Below, piece by piece: positions 1 through 7,540 of a DNA stretch of 10,279 bases (its first letter is position 1; every line of letters starts with the position of its first letter). The position numbers and the translations under genes were made by a program. Below the pieces are notes generated by a model. The model saw only the letters and a program-made list of their open reading frames with translations, was not told the DNA's origin and searched no databases. The DNA is from Phoronis ovalis (Eukaryota; Phoronida; Phoronidae), in NCBI GenBank assembly GCA_028565635.1, contig JAOXYB010065645.1:1-10279 (forward strand), read 5' to 3'.

Positions 1-77
1 GATAGTCATATGAGAGGGAATCCGCTATATATAATATATATTAATAATGATCACTATGTAAAACTAAAGTTAAATTT

Positions 78-305
78 CGCTACAGATATGTGGGGGTGTC
101 TCCCTGAGTCTGCTGGTGTAAACTGACTGGTAAACTGGAAGTTGAACATGTTTGCTCGGTCAGAAGGTGACACTGCATGGGAACCGTTATGGTGAAGAAG
201 ACTGACACCGAAGGTGTCTTGTTTACGAGACTTGATGAACTTGTAAATCCTCTTGCCTTCTTTGTCTGAGGATGGGTCAGTTATGGTGTTCACGTAGTCC
301 GCCAA
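78..305 (-). pseudogene. LINE ORF2 linker remnant, shifted frame
   Basis: This continues the LINE open frame in another reading frame. The residues are typical of the region between endonuclease and reverse transcriptase: DPSSDKEGKR, KFIKSRKQD, then a GVSLL/HHNG stretch and a DRANMFNFQF segment. Family-like sequence stops at about HISVA (near 80); the open frame runs to a TAG at 56-54 through residues that do not look like the family. No RT fingers or palm motifs follow inside the window. No start codon of its own is expected. Confidence 0.75.
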
Positions 306-955
306 TTAGCGGACTCTAGCTGAGAATTTATTTCAGTTTTCAGCTGTTTGACCTCATCCCAGTGAGACGGGTGGTTATATTTGACTGCTTTCTTAAACAC
401 TCTATTGCGTTTCCGTATAAGACGCTTAATGGTTGGTGTGATGTATGGGAGGTGAATTCTAGAAGAGCTTTGTTTGTGGGGAATGTACCTCTTAATGTTC
501 CTACATAGTCTGACCTTGATGTCAAGCCAGTTAGATGTTACAGATCTGGCTGAGGGATCTGATGTCAGGTAATCAGTCTGGAAAATCTGAATGTCAGATT
601 TTATGCTGGGCCAGTCAGCTTTGGAATAGTTATATACTGTATGGGGTGAATTCTTGTTTATCACAGCTTTAATCTTGTGATTTACAATAACTATGCGGTG
701 GTCACTGAGTCCTGGACCTGTGGTAACTTTGTCAATAAGACCTGGGTGGTCGGTAATAATGAGGTCTAGGGTATTTTTACCTCTGGTACGTTGTGTAACC
801 ATCTGAGATAGGCTATGTTCAGTCAGGAACTCTAAGAGTGTCTCTGACTGGGTGCGATGGGAACACGATTTCCAGTTAATAGCGGGAAGGTTGAAGTCAC
901 CGCCAATAATGATGTTTCTCGGATTATATTCATCCCTAAGATGATTATAACTCGT
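290..955 (-). pseudogene. LINE ORF2 endonuclease-domain remnant
   Basis: This is a 221-codon open frame with no proper start, because the 5' part is missing. In the intact family the APE-type endonuclease nicks the target DNA to prime reverse transcription. Visible residues are GGDFNLP at about residues 18-24, then a conserved LDLIITD segment, then GPGLSDHR, in which the SDH aspartate and histidine belong to the catalytic site. The rest is a basic, helical linker with KRLIRKRNRVFKK. The frame ends at a TGA (292-290), while the neighbouring frame carries on the family's linker, so the end is a frameshift and not a natural terminus. The ATG at 802 is internal to the domain and is not a gene start. 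Confidence 0.85.
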
Positions 956-1282
956 CTATAATCTGCCTATTCAGTAGGGTGATTCACAAGTCTCGCATTT
1001 TACTTCTGTATTGTTATTCAAATTATTTATTGACGCGTTTAATCTCAGGATAACTAGAATTTACCAGCAGGTTGATCAATATTAATATATCTTATGGTTT
1101 AAAACAATTTCAAGGACGCCAATTTTGCATTGGGCAGTATTTAGAGAATTCCTCCAGTACACTTTTTAAAAAATGCATTAACTGTGTAATGGCATAAGTC
1201 AGGAGTTTAATTTAGAGTGAAAAGTAGGAACTACGTTGCGGATGAAAGCGATGTCAAGCGTAGGGACTCTGTATGTTAGTAT

Positions 1283-1402
1283 GCGAGGATATGCGATATA
1301 CGTACAATAAATAGCTGTTTGCACATCCTCGCACTTCTGACGCTTCCTTGCAGAGTATGCGCGAGGATGTGCGATACGCAATAGCTATTCGCACAACTTC
1401 GC
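1283..1402. repeat. Two tandem copies of a foldback (inverted-repeat) unit
   Basis: Two hairpin-forming units lie 78 bp apart. In copy A, the 14-base arm GCGAGGATATGCGA (1283-1296) faces TTGCACATCCTCGC (1319-1332), pairing at 12 of 14 positions. In copy B, GCGAGGATGTGCGA (1361-1374) faces TCGCACAACTTCGC (1389-1402), also 12 of 14. Both loops contain ATAGCT. The stretch is richer in CpG than its AT-rich surroundings. A further TCGCACAT lies at about 1419. It could be part of a foldback or MITE-like element, or a duplicated regulatory palindrome. Confidence 0.7.
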
Positions 1403-2272
1403 ACTAGAGGGTATTTTCTCGCACATAGTGTTGTTACGGACACAATTAAAGACACGTGAAATTCAATTCAATTTATAAACTTTCAAAAAGAATTATAATA
1501 TTTGTACATGATCTTTTAATGACATAATAGTACAGTTGTGCCCAAAGCAGTGGTGAATCTGAATTCCTGGCTCAATTGATTATGGGCATATATATATACA
1601 AAACTTATGCGATTACTTAGAAAAACAAAGTATGTCAGATCTCAGTCTTACTATAAGCACAAAATTGCGACGTCATCATTATTAGCTGTGTGAATGATCT
1701 CATCCTTGCATTGCCGTCCAGATTCGGGACAGTTGTAATCCACACATTTTGAACGAATTATTCCGATATCCATAAATAACATCCATCCATATAACACACT
1801 TTCCTGTCTGACAAATCATGTAGTGTCAGCAGTAAAGACATCTAATTATAAGTTGGCTTGTATTGTTTAACAATGCTTGTTTTTGTGGCCTATTGTAGAT
1901 ATTGTAATTTTACCTTCTAGATCTGTTAGCCTATTTCCATGTATTTCGCTATCTTCCAATTCTAAGTGCATCATAACTGCAGGGCAGGAATTTGACCTCT
2001 GTAACAGAATTAATGTTCGTACTTAACAGGTATAATCCAAAACTATAATCTCTTGAATCAAAAAACCTATATTGTTTTTTCTCCATATCCTACTTTTACA
2101 GGCAAGACTTTTAATATCATAACATCGAGCTCGAGCGGAGCCAGCCCTTACGTAAAGAGTATGTGTATTGGAATATAAAGAATTGTTGTGCTGAAGAACC
2201 GCACTTGTAGCCAAGACAACTATTTTTAAAAATTAGCAAAGGGATGTAAAAAGTCACCTCAAATATTATTAA
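1403..2272. other. No gene seen
   Basis: AT-rich sequence without a convincing coding frame. The longest open frame on the minus strand (2214-2023) starts with TTG and has no recognisable motif. There is a short (AT)n run near 1589-1598. I see no tRNA or other RNA signature. Positions 956-1282 are similarly empty. Confidence 0.5.
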
Positions 2273-2506
2273 CCACTAGAAAAAATAAATACATATTGGG
2301 AAGCTAATGAGCAGTTGGAAGAAATGCAAGACAATGTGGACACATCTGCAGTCAAAGATACCGGGAATGAAGAAAACATTCACGAGTTATCATGTGAAGC
2401 ATATGAGGAGTTTGATTACTCATGCTTGTTAGCCAGGAAATGCAAACCTGTAAAACTTCATGCCTGTGATAGCTCTGCTAGTATTTTCACAAATGTTAAC
2501 GTTTGA
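2273..2506 (+). CDS. Possible 3'-terminal exon or short acidic ORF, unknown function
   Basis: I do not recognise this frame. It is open for 77 codons from a TAA at 2270-2272 to the TGA ending at 2506. The first in-frame ATG is at 2324, leaving about 60 residues; a possible splice acceptor (CCACTAG, AG at 2278-2279) would make it a terminal exon starting at 2280, though no strong pyrimidine tract precedes it. The predicted peptide is acidic at the start (EEMQDN, NEEN, EAYEEFDYS) and has four cysteines towards the end. Composition is less AT-driven than its flanks, which mildly favours coding. Against it are the short length, lack of a partner exon and lack of a recognised family. A chance ORF is a real alternative. 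Confidence 0.25.
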   Translation, partial: PLEKINTYWEANEQLEEMQDNVDTSAVKDTGNEENIHELSCEAYEEFDYSCLLARKCKPVKLHACDSSASIFTNVNV

Positions 2507-2857
2507 TGTATATATAATTATGAACTAATTCTTTTACGGTTTTTCATTTAATTTTGAGGCACAGTGTATCTACCTTAAATATCAATGTTCTGACTAGAAT
2601 TATCATCACTTGATCAATCTGAGTTGAAGTCATAGTCTTGTTTCATTTCATATATTTATTTGTGTAATTGGAAGTAGCGTAATTGGGATAAAAGTGAATA
2701 TATTCTGCAGGTATTTAAAATTACCTTAATTGCCATCTTCTTTTTAATATTGTTATTAGCGTAATTCCAAGTAATTTTTCCAGAGACATCAAACAACTTG
2801 GGTTTAATGTAGCACAATCAAGAAGTAACATAAATAAAATATTTAACTAAAAATATT
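2507..2857. other. No gene seen
   Basis: AT-rich non-coding sequence. If the preceding frame is real, this is its 3' UTR, and an AATAAA-type poly(A) signal occurs within ATAAATAAAATA near 2830-2841. Nothing else stands out. Confidence 0.4.
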
Positions 2858-3470
2858 GTTGCATAACAACCAAGCAATACGCAAATATTTCCATGTAATG
2901 TTATTTTTCTATGTGTTCAAATTTATTTATCAACAACTGCATAACGTTGCTATACCTTGAATAATCAGAATTTTTTTTATTGGTCATAAAGGTGCAGGAT
3001 TTTTAACTTTAGTGTTTTTTATGAACACATACCATGGAAAGAAGATTTCATGCTAAAGTTGTATAAACAATTAAATTTGTGTAATTTGCTTCCCATTGAT
3101 CATGTAATGAGTTTAAAGCAGCTAGCGTAAATATGTGATTAATTATGTTGGCATGTTAAAAGTACCAAATATGATATTTAACAAGACTACTGGTGTCATG
3201 CCTTTCAAATTTGTTTTGTGAAAACCAATTTTTCTGTAATCAATGTATGACACAACTAGCAAGAAGGCAATATTATAAATATGTTACCATGGAAACCAGA
3301 TCATGACCAAGTATCCTGTTTACCAAAATTGTATGTGAGGTGAATGAAAGCGCAAATGTCTTAAAATCCAATTTACCTAGTAGCCTGTTTGATAATTATT
3401 ATATATTTATTTATTTAAATCTGTTGTCATGGTAACTGAACCATATCCTTATATCCTCTTTATCAAGATG
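2858..3470. repeat. Degenerate repeats built on a GTTnCCATGGnAAC palindrome
   Basis: The clearest pair is 3283-3330 and 3423-3470, exactly 140 bp apart. They align without gaps at about 32 of 48 positions, beginning with GTTACCATGGAAAC and GTTGTCATGGTAAC and sharing a TATCCT followed by TTTAnCAA. A third relative starts at 3147 (GTTGGCATGTTAAA), with about 18 of 24 positions matching before a gap. Weaker relatives occur at about 2858 (GTTGCATAACAAC) and 3034 (ATACCATGGAAAG). The core resembles the X-box bound by RFX transcription factors (GTTGCCATGGNAAC type). This may be an old tandem duplication or a dispersed repeat. No coding frame is seen here. Confidence 0.55.
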
Positions 3471-3856
3471 TTTTATTATGTTGTATTTGAATATGTTTTT
3501 CAGCCTCTTATTCTCTTGTGACATTCAACTACCAGAATGAAAAACGATAATGCTTGATGGGGTTGTTAGACAGCACATACATAAGACACAAAAAAAAACA
3601 TCCCAAGACCTCACCAGAACACAAATGAGGTTTTAAAATTAGTTTTTTGGTGGCTGATAAAAGGATTCTTGACTTTATAAATTAAAGGTTATTTATATTA
3701 TTATCTTTATTGGTTTGAGAAATTTGTGAAGATATTATATATGGGTGCTTCTAAATAAACTACACTGTTGGTAAGTATTTATCTACATGTGCTTCCTTCC
3801 ATAGTGTTTCCTTGATCCAACGATAACAAGGTAATTTTTCCAAGATAAAACCGATT

Positions 3857-3981
3857 TATTTCCTTTTTCCTTATTCGATTTTGATCTGAGTAAGGAAAAA
3901 TGAACTGTTTTCTTTGTCCTTATTCGATTTTTTTTTACCTGAATAAGGAAAAAAGAGTTATTTCCCTTTTCCTTATTCGAT
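3857..3981. repeat. Palindromic minisatellite, about 2.5 units of ~51 bp
   Basis: CCTTATTCGAT occurs three times, at 3869, 3918 and 3971 (spacing 49 and 53 bp). Between copies sits its complement-like half, TAAGGAAAAA (3891-3900) and GAATAAGGAAAAAA (3941-3954). The arms TTTTCCTTATTC and GAATAAGGAAAA are near-perfect inverted repeats, so each unit can fold into a hairpin. It is flanked by GTTATTTCCC. The minus-strand open frame across it (4067-3783) is a by-product of the repeat and not a gene. Confidence 0.75.
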
Positions 3982-4707
3982 ACAATGAGCATACATGTAG
4001 GTGATATTGAATTGTGTGCTGTAATCAAAGCAGATATCTTTATATAATTAATAATATTCCCATTCACTATATATTTAAATATATAAATTAGAAACTTACC
4101 CCGTTAGTCAATACTTCCTTTAACTCTTCAGGCATGTTTTCACTTTCCTTAACTACCTTTAAAAAAACGGAGATCAAATATAACAATATCTCCATTAATG
4201 CGTTATCTCCAGCTGGACCAAATAAATACAATGGCATTACTGTATCATCTTTGTTTTCTTAAAGGGCGAGCTGGAGGTGTGCATATCAAAACTATTAAAT
4301 AATTAGGAGTTATCTCTTTTTGTATAGGCAAATCCATCAAGCAGAAGGGTGTTGGACAGTTGTTAAATTAAGAATTATCTCCCTTGAATTAAAAAATAAT
4401 GCGCGACAGCTGAGAAATAGGACAGCATTTAAATCAGAACTGCTTTATTGTTTTTATTTATAAAAATAATATACTGTATAGATGTTTATATATTTTTTGC
4501 AACATGTTTGGAATGACTTTTATTTCACAGCATTTTTTGAGAACTTAACTTTTTGAATGCTCTTCAAAATGCATAGAATAAAAAATGTAAAAACTAAATA
4601 TTCAATAACTTATATGCTGATAGTATAATGCAACAATTATATTGCACTAGCTGTACAGGAACAGAAATAAGCAACAAAGGAGCTATTCACTATAGTTACT
4701 ACTGACA
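3982..4707. other. No gene seen; scattered TTATCTCC-type motifs
   Basis: AT-rich non-coding DNA lying downstream of the transposase-like pseudogene. The motif GTTATCTCC or a close variant occurs at 4202-4210, 4307-4320 (GAGTTATCTCTTTT) and 4371-4385 (AGAATTATCTCCCTT), with a relative at 3955-3970. From memory, (G)AGTTATCTCCCTTT is a very frequent word in molluscan genomes, often inside small repeats. Confidence 0.45.
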
Positions 4708-4713
4708 TTTATT
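4708..4713 (-). terminator. Candidate poly(A) signal of the transposase-like pseudogene
   Basis: AATAAA on the minus strand, about 31 bases after the TAA stop at 4747-4745. Position and match to the canonical hexamer are what is expected for the 3' end of a eukaryotic mRNA. The surroundings are AT-rich, so a chance match is possible. Confidence 0.45.
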
Positions 4714-4744
4714 TACAAATAAAAACAGCAAAACGATCCCATAA

Positions 4745-6219
4745 TTAAAATGTAAATTTTCTCGATTTTGGTACATTAATTTCTATGCCTAACTGCGCTC
4801 TCGGATGGTCATCAGGTACATGAGTTTCATTGCGCTTGTAATCTCTATTAACATTTTCATTCCAGTCTATCACAAAAATGTTGGTCCGCATTGTATATGT
4901 ATCTAAGCCATATGCGTGCTTTTTAGGAACAAATTGGCGTAGAGCTCCGTTTGCAGATTCAATATAATATGTTTCCATTCCGTGGACTAGTTTTTCTGCA
5001 CTTACATATATATATATATGAGTATTACGAATAAACTTATCCATCGCTTCAATCTCTGCTACACTTTTTAAAATAATGAAAGAGGGTTTATAATGTTTGT
5101 CTCTATGACACCAACTTATTAATCGGCAGTCGTCGTGAAGGTCTTGATAATGTAAAGTAATCGATTCCATATTTTCTTGAAGTGTTTCTGCTCTTACTGC
5201 GGCATGTTTCGTTGCCCAGTACATGTGATTTTTGAGGCTTTCGCGCTTGTCAGTGAACGAAAGAAACCAGGCACTTTCCTTTGATCCAGATGTTAATTTT
5301 GAAAATTTGCTCATGTCCCTTTTGATACTGTGCCAGAGATCGTGTTGCTAGCATGCCGCTTTTTCCTGAATAAGTTTACCGACGGTATTATTTCTATCAT
5401 GTACATCTATTTTGATTGTTAGCCCCATATCTTCAAATTTGTCATACATTTGTTTTGTCCCTATCGTCTCATGCTTTTGAGGGGATTCGTCATCACGTCT
5501 GGACAATACAAGTGATGTGACTATTTTATGTGTTCTGGCATCCAAGGCAAAAACGTTAGTTTTTGAAGCACGACGACATGCACTATGCGTAGCATCAGTT
5601 TCTATATCTATAGTTGACTTGAAGTTATCTGATGCTTCTTTAGCAGCCTCAAAAGTTGATTCATCGGCCACTGACTGTATAATTGGGCTCAAATCATGCT
5701 AAACCTTTTTTACAAAATCATCCGGGATACTTCCTATACTTGATCCAATGCAAAACTTGTCATACTGATCTTTCAATAAACCAGAAGTGAGAAAACCCAC
5801 TGCTACTCTGTAATTAATGACAAACTGAATAGTATTAGCCATATAAGGTGAAGATTTCCACGTATAAGAATTCTTGCCACTGCACAACTCTACATTACCG
5901 ACATGCATTGAGGTATCTCTAACTTTTGCCGTAGGTTTACACCGACCATTCAATCCCAAGTTATATGAAAGTTCAATCAATGTTTGCAAACTTTCCAAGC
6001 AAGTAAGAAATAACGGACCCATATTGCTTATTTCATCACTACACATTTCATGATACGAATTATATACTTCTTTTTCATTATTCGCTTGCCTCGTGCTGCA
6101 TGTTGTTTGCGTTTGTTCTTCATGACTACGAAAAATATCTTGCAAAAACTCTCCGTTTTTTCAGAGTGTCAAACTTCTTTGTAAATTGCTTTGTCTCATC
6201 TTCTTTCTCAAAGAAAAAA
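4745..6219 (-). pseudogene. DDE (RNase H-fold, MULE-like) transposase-like pseudogene
   Basis: Three open pieces (6145-5702, 5698-5351, 5347-4748) lie in one reading frame, separated only by single TAG codons at 5701-5699 and 5350-5348. Together they match a family of 'uncharacterized' animal proteins that I recall from corals, molluscs and fish. Family-like segments in order are THKIV, KHETIGTKQMYDKFE, VHDRN, HDLWHSIK, LHYQDLHDDCR, YYIESANGALR and DWNENVNRDY. A likely catalytic triad is D (5596-5594, in ETDATHS), D (5398-5396, in VHDRN) and E (4960-4958, in YIESAN), with an expected D-x-W-H motif after the second TAG. A frameshift in a T5 run (6148-6144) links to an upstream frame encoding FEKEDETKQFTKKFDTLKKRR. 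That frame follows a splice acceptor at TTTACAG (AG 6221-6220) or TTATTACAG (AG 6257-6256). The C-terminal stop is a natural-looking TAA. This is a recently inactivated copy, unless the TAG codons are assembly errors or are read through. Confidence 0.8.
5002..5020. repeat. (AT)n microsatellite inside the transposase-like frame
   Basis: An ACATATAT...ATATG run encodes HIYIYV on the minus strand, about 15 residues before the presumed catalytic glutamate. The reading frame is kept across it. It is short and self-complementary, so its length may vary between copies. Confidence 0.6.
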
Positions 6220-6454
6220 CTGTAAACATTGTTTAGCCGTCGTTTTTTTTGAAATCTGTAATAAAAAAAATTCGAAAATTAGGATACAGTCAATCTTTGT
6301 TTCATGGAAATAAGGGGTTGCAGCACATCCGAAAAAAATTATATTCTATAGGAAAAAACCTCTAATCCGAGTTTATGCAAAACGGACATACTGTAGCATT
6401 GTTTCAAGCGCAGTGATAATAACACCCTCTGAGGTAATTTTACTACGAGAAGAG

Positions 6455-6477
6455 ATGCACTGTACGTTGTGTTACAG
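6455..6477 (+). other. Candidate first coding exon of the plus-strand spliced gene
   Basis: ATG at 6455 opens a seven-codon frame (MHCTLCY plus two bases) ending at a strong donor, CAG|GTACGTAA (GT at 6478-6479). Spliced to the acceptor with AG at 6620-6621, it stays in frame with the next exon and gives a cysteine-rich start, YSCFCTPC. Spliced to the better-looking acceptor at 6604-6605 (CACTTTTCAG), this frame hits a TAG. In that case a different upstream frame, KRCTVRC without a visible ATG, would fit. The donor is convincing; the start is not settled. Confidence 0.4.
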
Positions 6478-6605
6478 GTACGTAAATAACCATGAATTAA
6501 TTTCATGTTATTGTAATCGAATGTAATGTACTTTTTACTGAAAAAAACTGAAACTGTGTAAGACTTGCATACTACGTACTATATATGACAAATTTCACTT
6601 TTCAG

Positions 6606-7076
6606 ATGTAGTGCGATATAGTTGCTTCTGCACTCCGTGCATTACGACAGAAAGACAATCGTGGCTGGGTGACGCTAGACCTAGCGCTCATAATAGAAAA
6701 ATTAGGAAGCGAAACTATAGTAAGTTCTGGTCCATGCTACAGAATGCCGGTGCGTTCTGTGATGCAAAATGCAAAGATAAAAAGAAACAAGCGCTTACAA
6801 AAAATGACAAAATCACACGTGGCGTACTTTTTTGCAGAGAAATAATGCCTGATTGCGTTTTACAGGTAACTTTACTACTATACTTGTACTTTCTAACAAT
6901 ACATGTAAGACGCTTTTACTGAGGAAAAGTGGAAAACATTTTCAATAGCATTTATTTCATACTTAGTATTACTATATAATATTAGTAATGATTTGTTTTC
7001 TTTTATTTTCCAGCTTGTCAGACAGCTATATCCTAATCAAGAAGGTCAAGCATACATGGGCCATAAATGGCGGTAA
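6606..7076 (+). CDS. Two-exon coding region of a Cys-rich protein, function unknown
   Basis: Exon 6606-6865 is bounded by an acceptor (TTTTCAG) and a donor (TACAG|GTAACT). Exon 7014-7076 follows a strong acceptor (TTTTATTTTCCAG) and ends with TAA. The join is in phase and gives a continuous product of about 106 residues. It contains CFCTPC near the start, a basic stretch (HNRKIRKRNYSKFW), two further cysteines (FCDAKC), a lysine-rich region and a C-terminus ending MGHKWR. The tail pattern CV-x3-VR-x2-YP-x3-GQ-x-Y-x-G resembles, from memory, the tail of P2X7 intracellular-domain-like proteins abundant in invertebrates; this is a weak, local likeness. Clean splice sites and no stop codons suggest an intact gene, unlike the transposase-like pseudogene beside it, with which it is head to head. 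It could be a host gene end or an accessory gene of the same mobile element. Confidence 0.6.
6866..7013 (+). other. 148-bp GT-AG intron
   Basis: The donor is CAG|GTAACT and the acceptor is preceded by a long pyrimidine tract (TTGTTTTCTTTTATTTTCCAG at the intron end). Splicing keeps the frame with phase 0 on both sides. Stop codons occur inside, including the TGA at 6920-6922. Confidence 0.6.
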
Positions 7077-7464
7077 TCCCATAATTGCAACTGTACCTCT
7101 TATTATTTTATAAATGAATGGAGCCAGGCTACTATTATCATCTATTAAATTACTTTTATTTTTTTACAATATAGCACATATTTGTAATTGTATAAAAACT
7201 TTAATTTCTTTATTTTTAAACACTTATTCAAATATTAATATGCATCTTTGTCTAGCATGTTTGTCTGTGCCGTATATTGTTGATATGTATACTCGCTATA
7301 TACAGTATACATGTAGTAAGATGGTCGACCCGACTTTTATAACTAGTCATATTACATTAAAACAATATACAAACATAAACTTTTACTCTTAATTCAATGA
7401 CAGCATAATAACTCATTAGAAACCAACCGGAAACGTGTGCAATGACCATTAAATAAAAGAATTT
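7077..7464. other. AT-rich 3' flank of the plus-strand gene; no separate gene seen
   Basis: Contains a chance open frame (7114-7392) rich in Leu, Ile and Tyr because of AT content, without recognisable motifs. Possible poly(A) signals are ATTAAA near 7145 and AATAAA at 7452-7457, about 375 bases after the TAA. Confidence 0.45.
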
Positions 7465-7540
7465 ACTTACTATTCCATGTGGTCCGCAACGGCACGCCCT
7501 CTTTATTTGAAGACCAACTGGTCACCGGGGCTATTTATAC
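7465..7540 (-). promoter_or_regulatory. Minus-strand TATA promoter with short first exon and splice donor
   Basis: On the minus strand a textbook TATA box, TATAAATA (7539-7532), lies in a locally GC-richer stretch. Transcription would be expected to start about 25-30 bases downstream, near 7505-7510. An ATG follows at 7478-7476, then GAA TA and a consensus donor GTAAGT (7470-7465). Joined to the acceptor with AG at 6221-6220, the split codon becomes TAT and the frame runs MEYFFFEKEDE into the transposase-like exon. Joined to the acceptor at 6257-6256 it would give an immediate TAA. The linkage is inferred from phase and strand only; the promoter could serve another transcript. Confidence 0.45.

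Larger units (their letters stand above)
78..955 (-). mobile_element. Degenerate LINE (non-LTR retrotransposon) ORF2 fragment
   Basis: Read on the minus strand, this stretch encodes the C-terminal half of an APE-type endonuclease domain followed by the linker that leads towards a reverse transcriptase. Two endonuclease motifs are visible: GGDFN (904-890) and SDHR (706-695). The linker has the KSRKQD signature (about 227-210) seen in LINEs of aquatic invertebrates. The fragment is incomplete on both sides. An in-frame TAG lies at 958-956 with no coding similarity beyond it, and below about position 78 the sequence becomes AT-rich with no reverse transcriptase. A frameshift near 290-305 splits it. 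It is a dead copy; the clade (CR1-like or Jockey-like) cannot be fixed without an RT domain. Confidence 0.85.

Noticed and set aside
340-525. Second minus-strand frame overlapping the LINE remnant
   Set aside because: It is a shadow of the LINE frame, which carries the family motifs.
1199-1381. Minus-strand 60-codon frame
   Set aside because: It runs across the foldback repeats, which explain its open state. It has no ATG-based or domain support.
3783-4067. Minus-strand open frame of 94 codons with repeated NKEKGN
   Set aside because: The repeats in the peptide come directly from the DNA minisatellite at 3857-3981.
5517-5702. Plus-strand frame opposite the transposase
   Set aside because: It is antisense to the well-supported transposase-like frame and has no motif of its own.
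7114-7392. Plus-strand open frame of 92 codons with a real ATG
   Set aside because: Its Leu/Ile/Tyr/Asn content is what AT-rich DNA gives by chance. It lies in the 3' flank of the spliced gene and has no motif.
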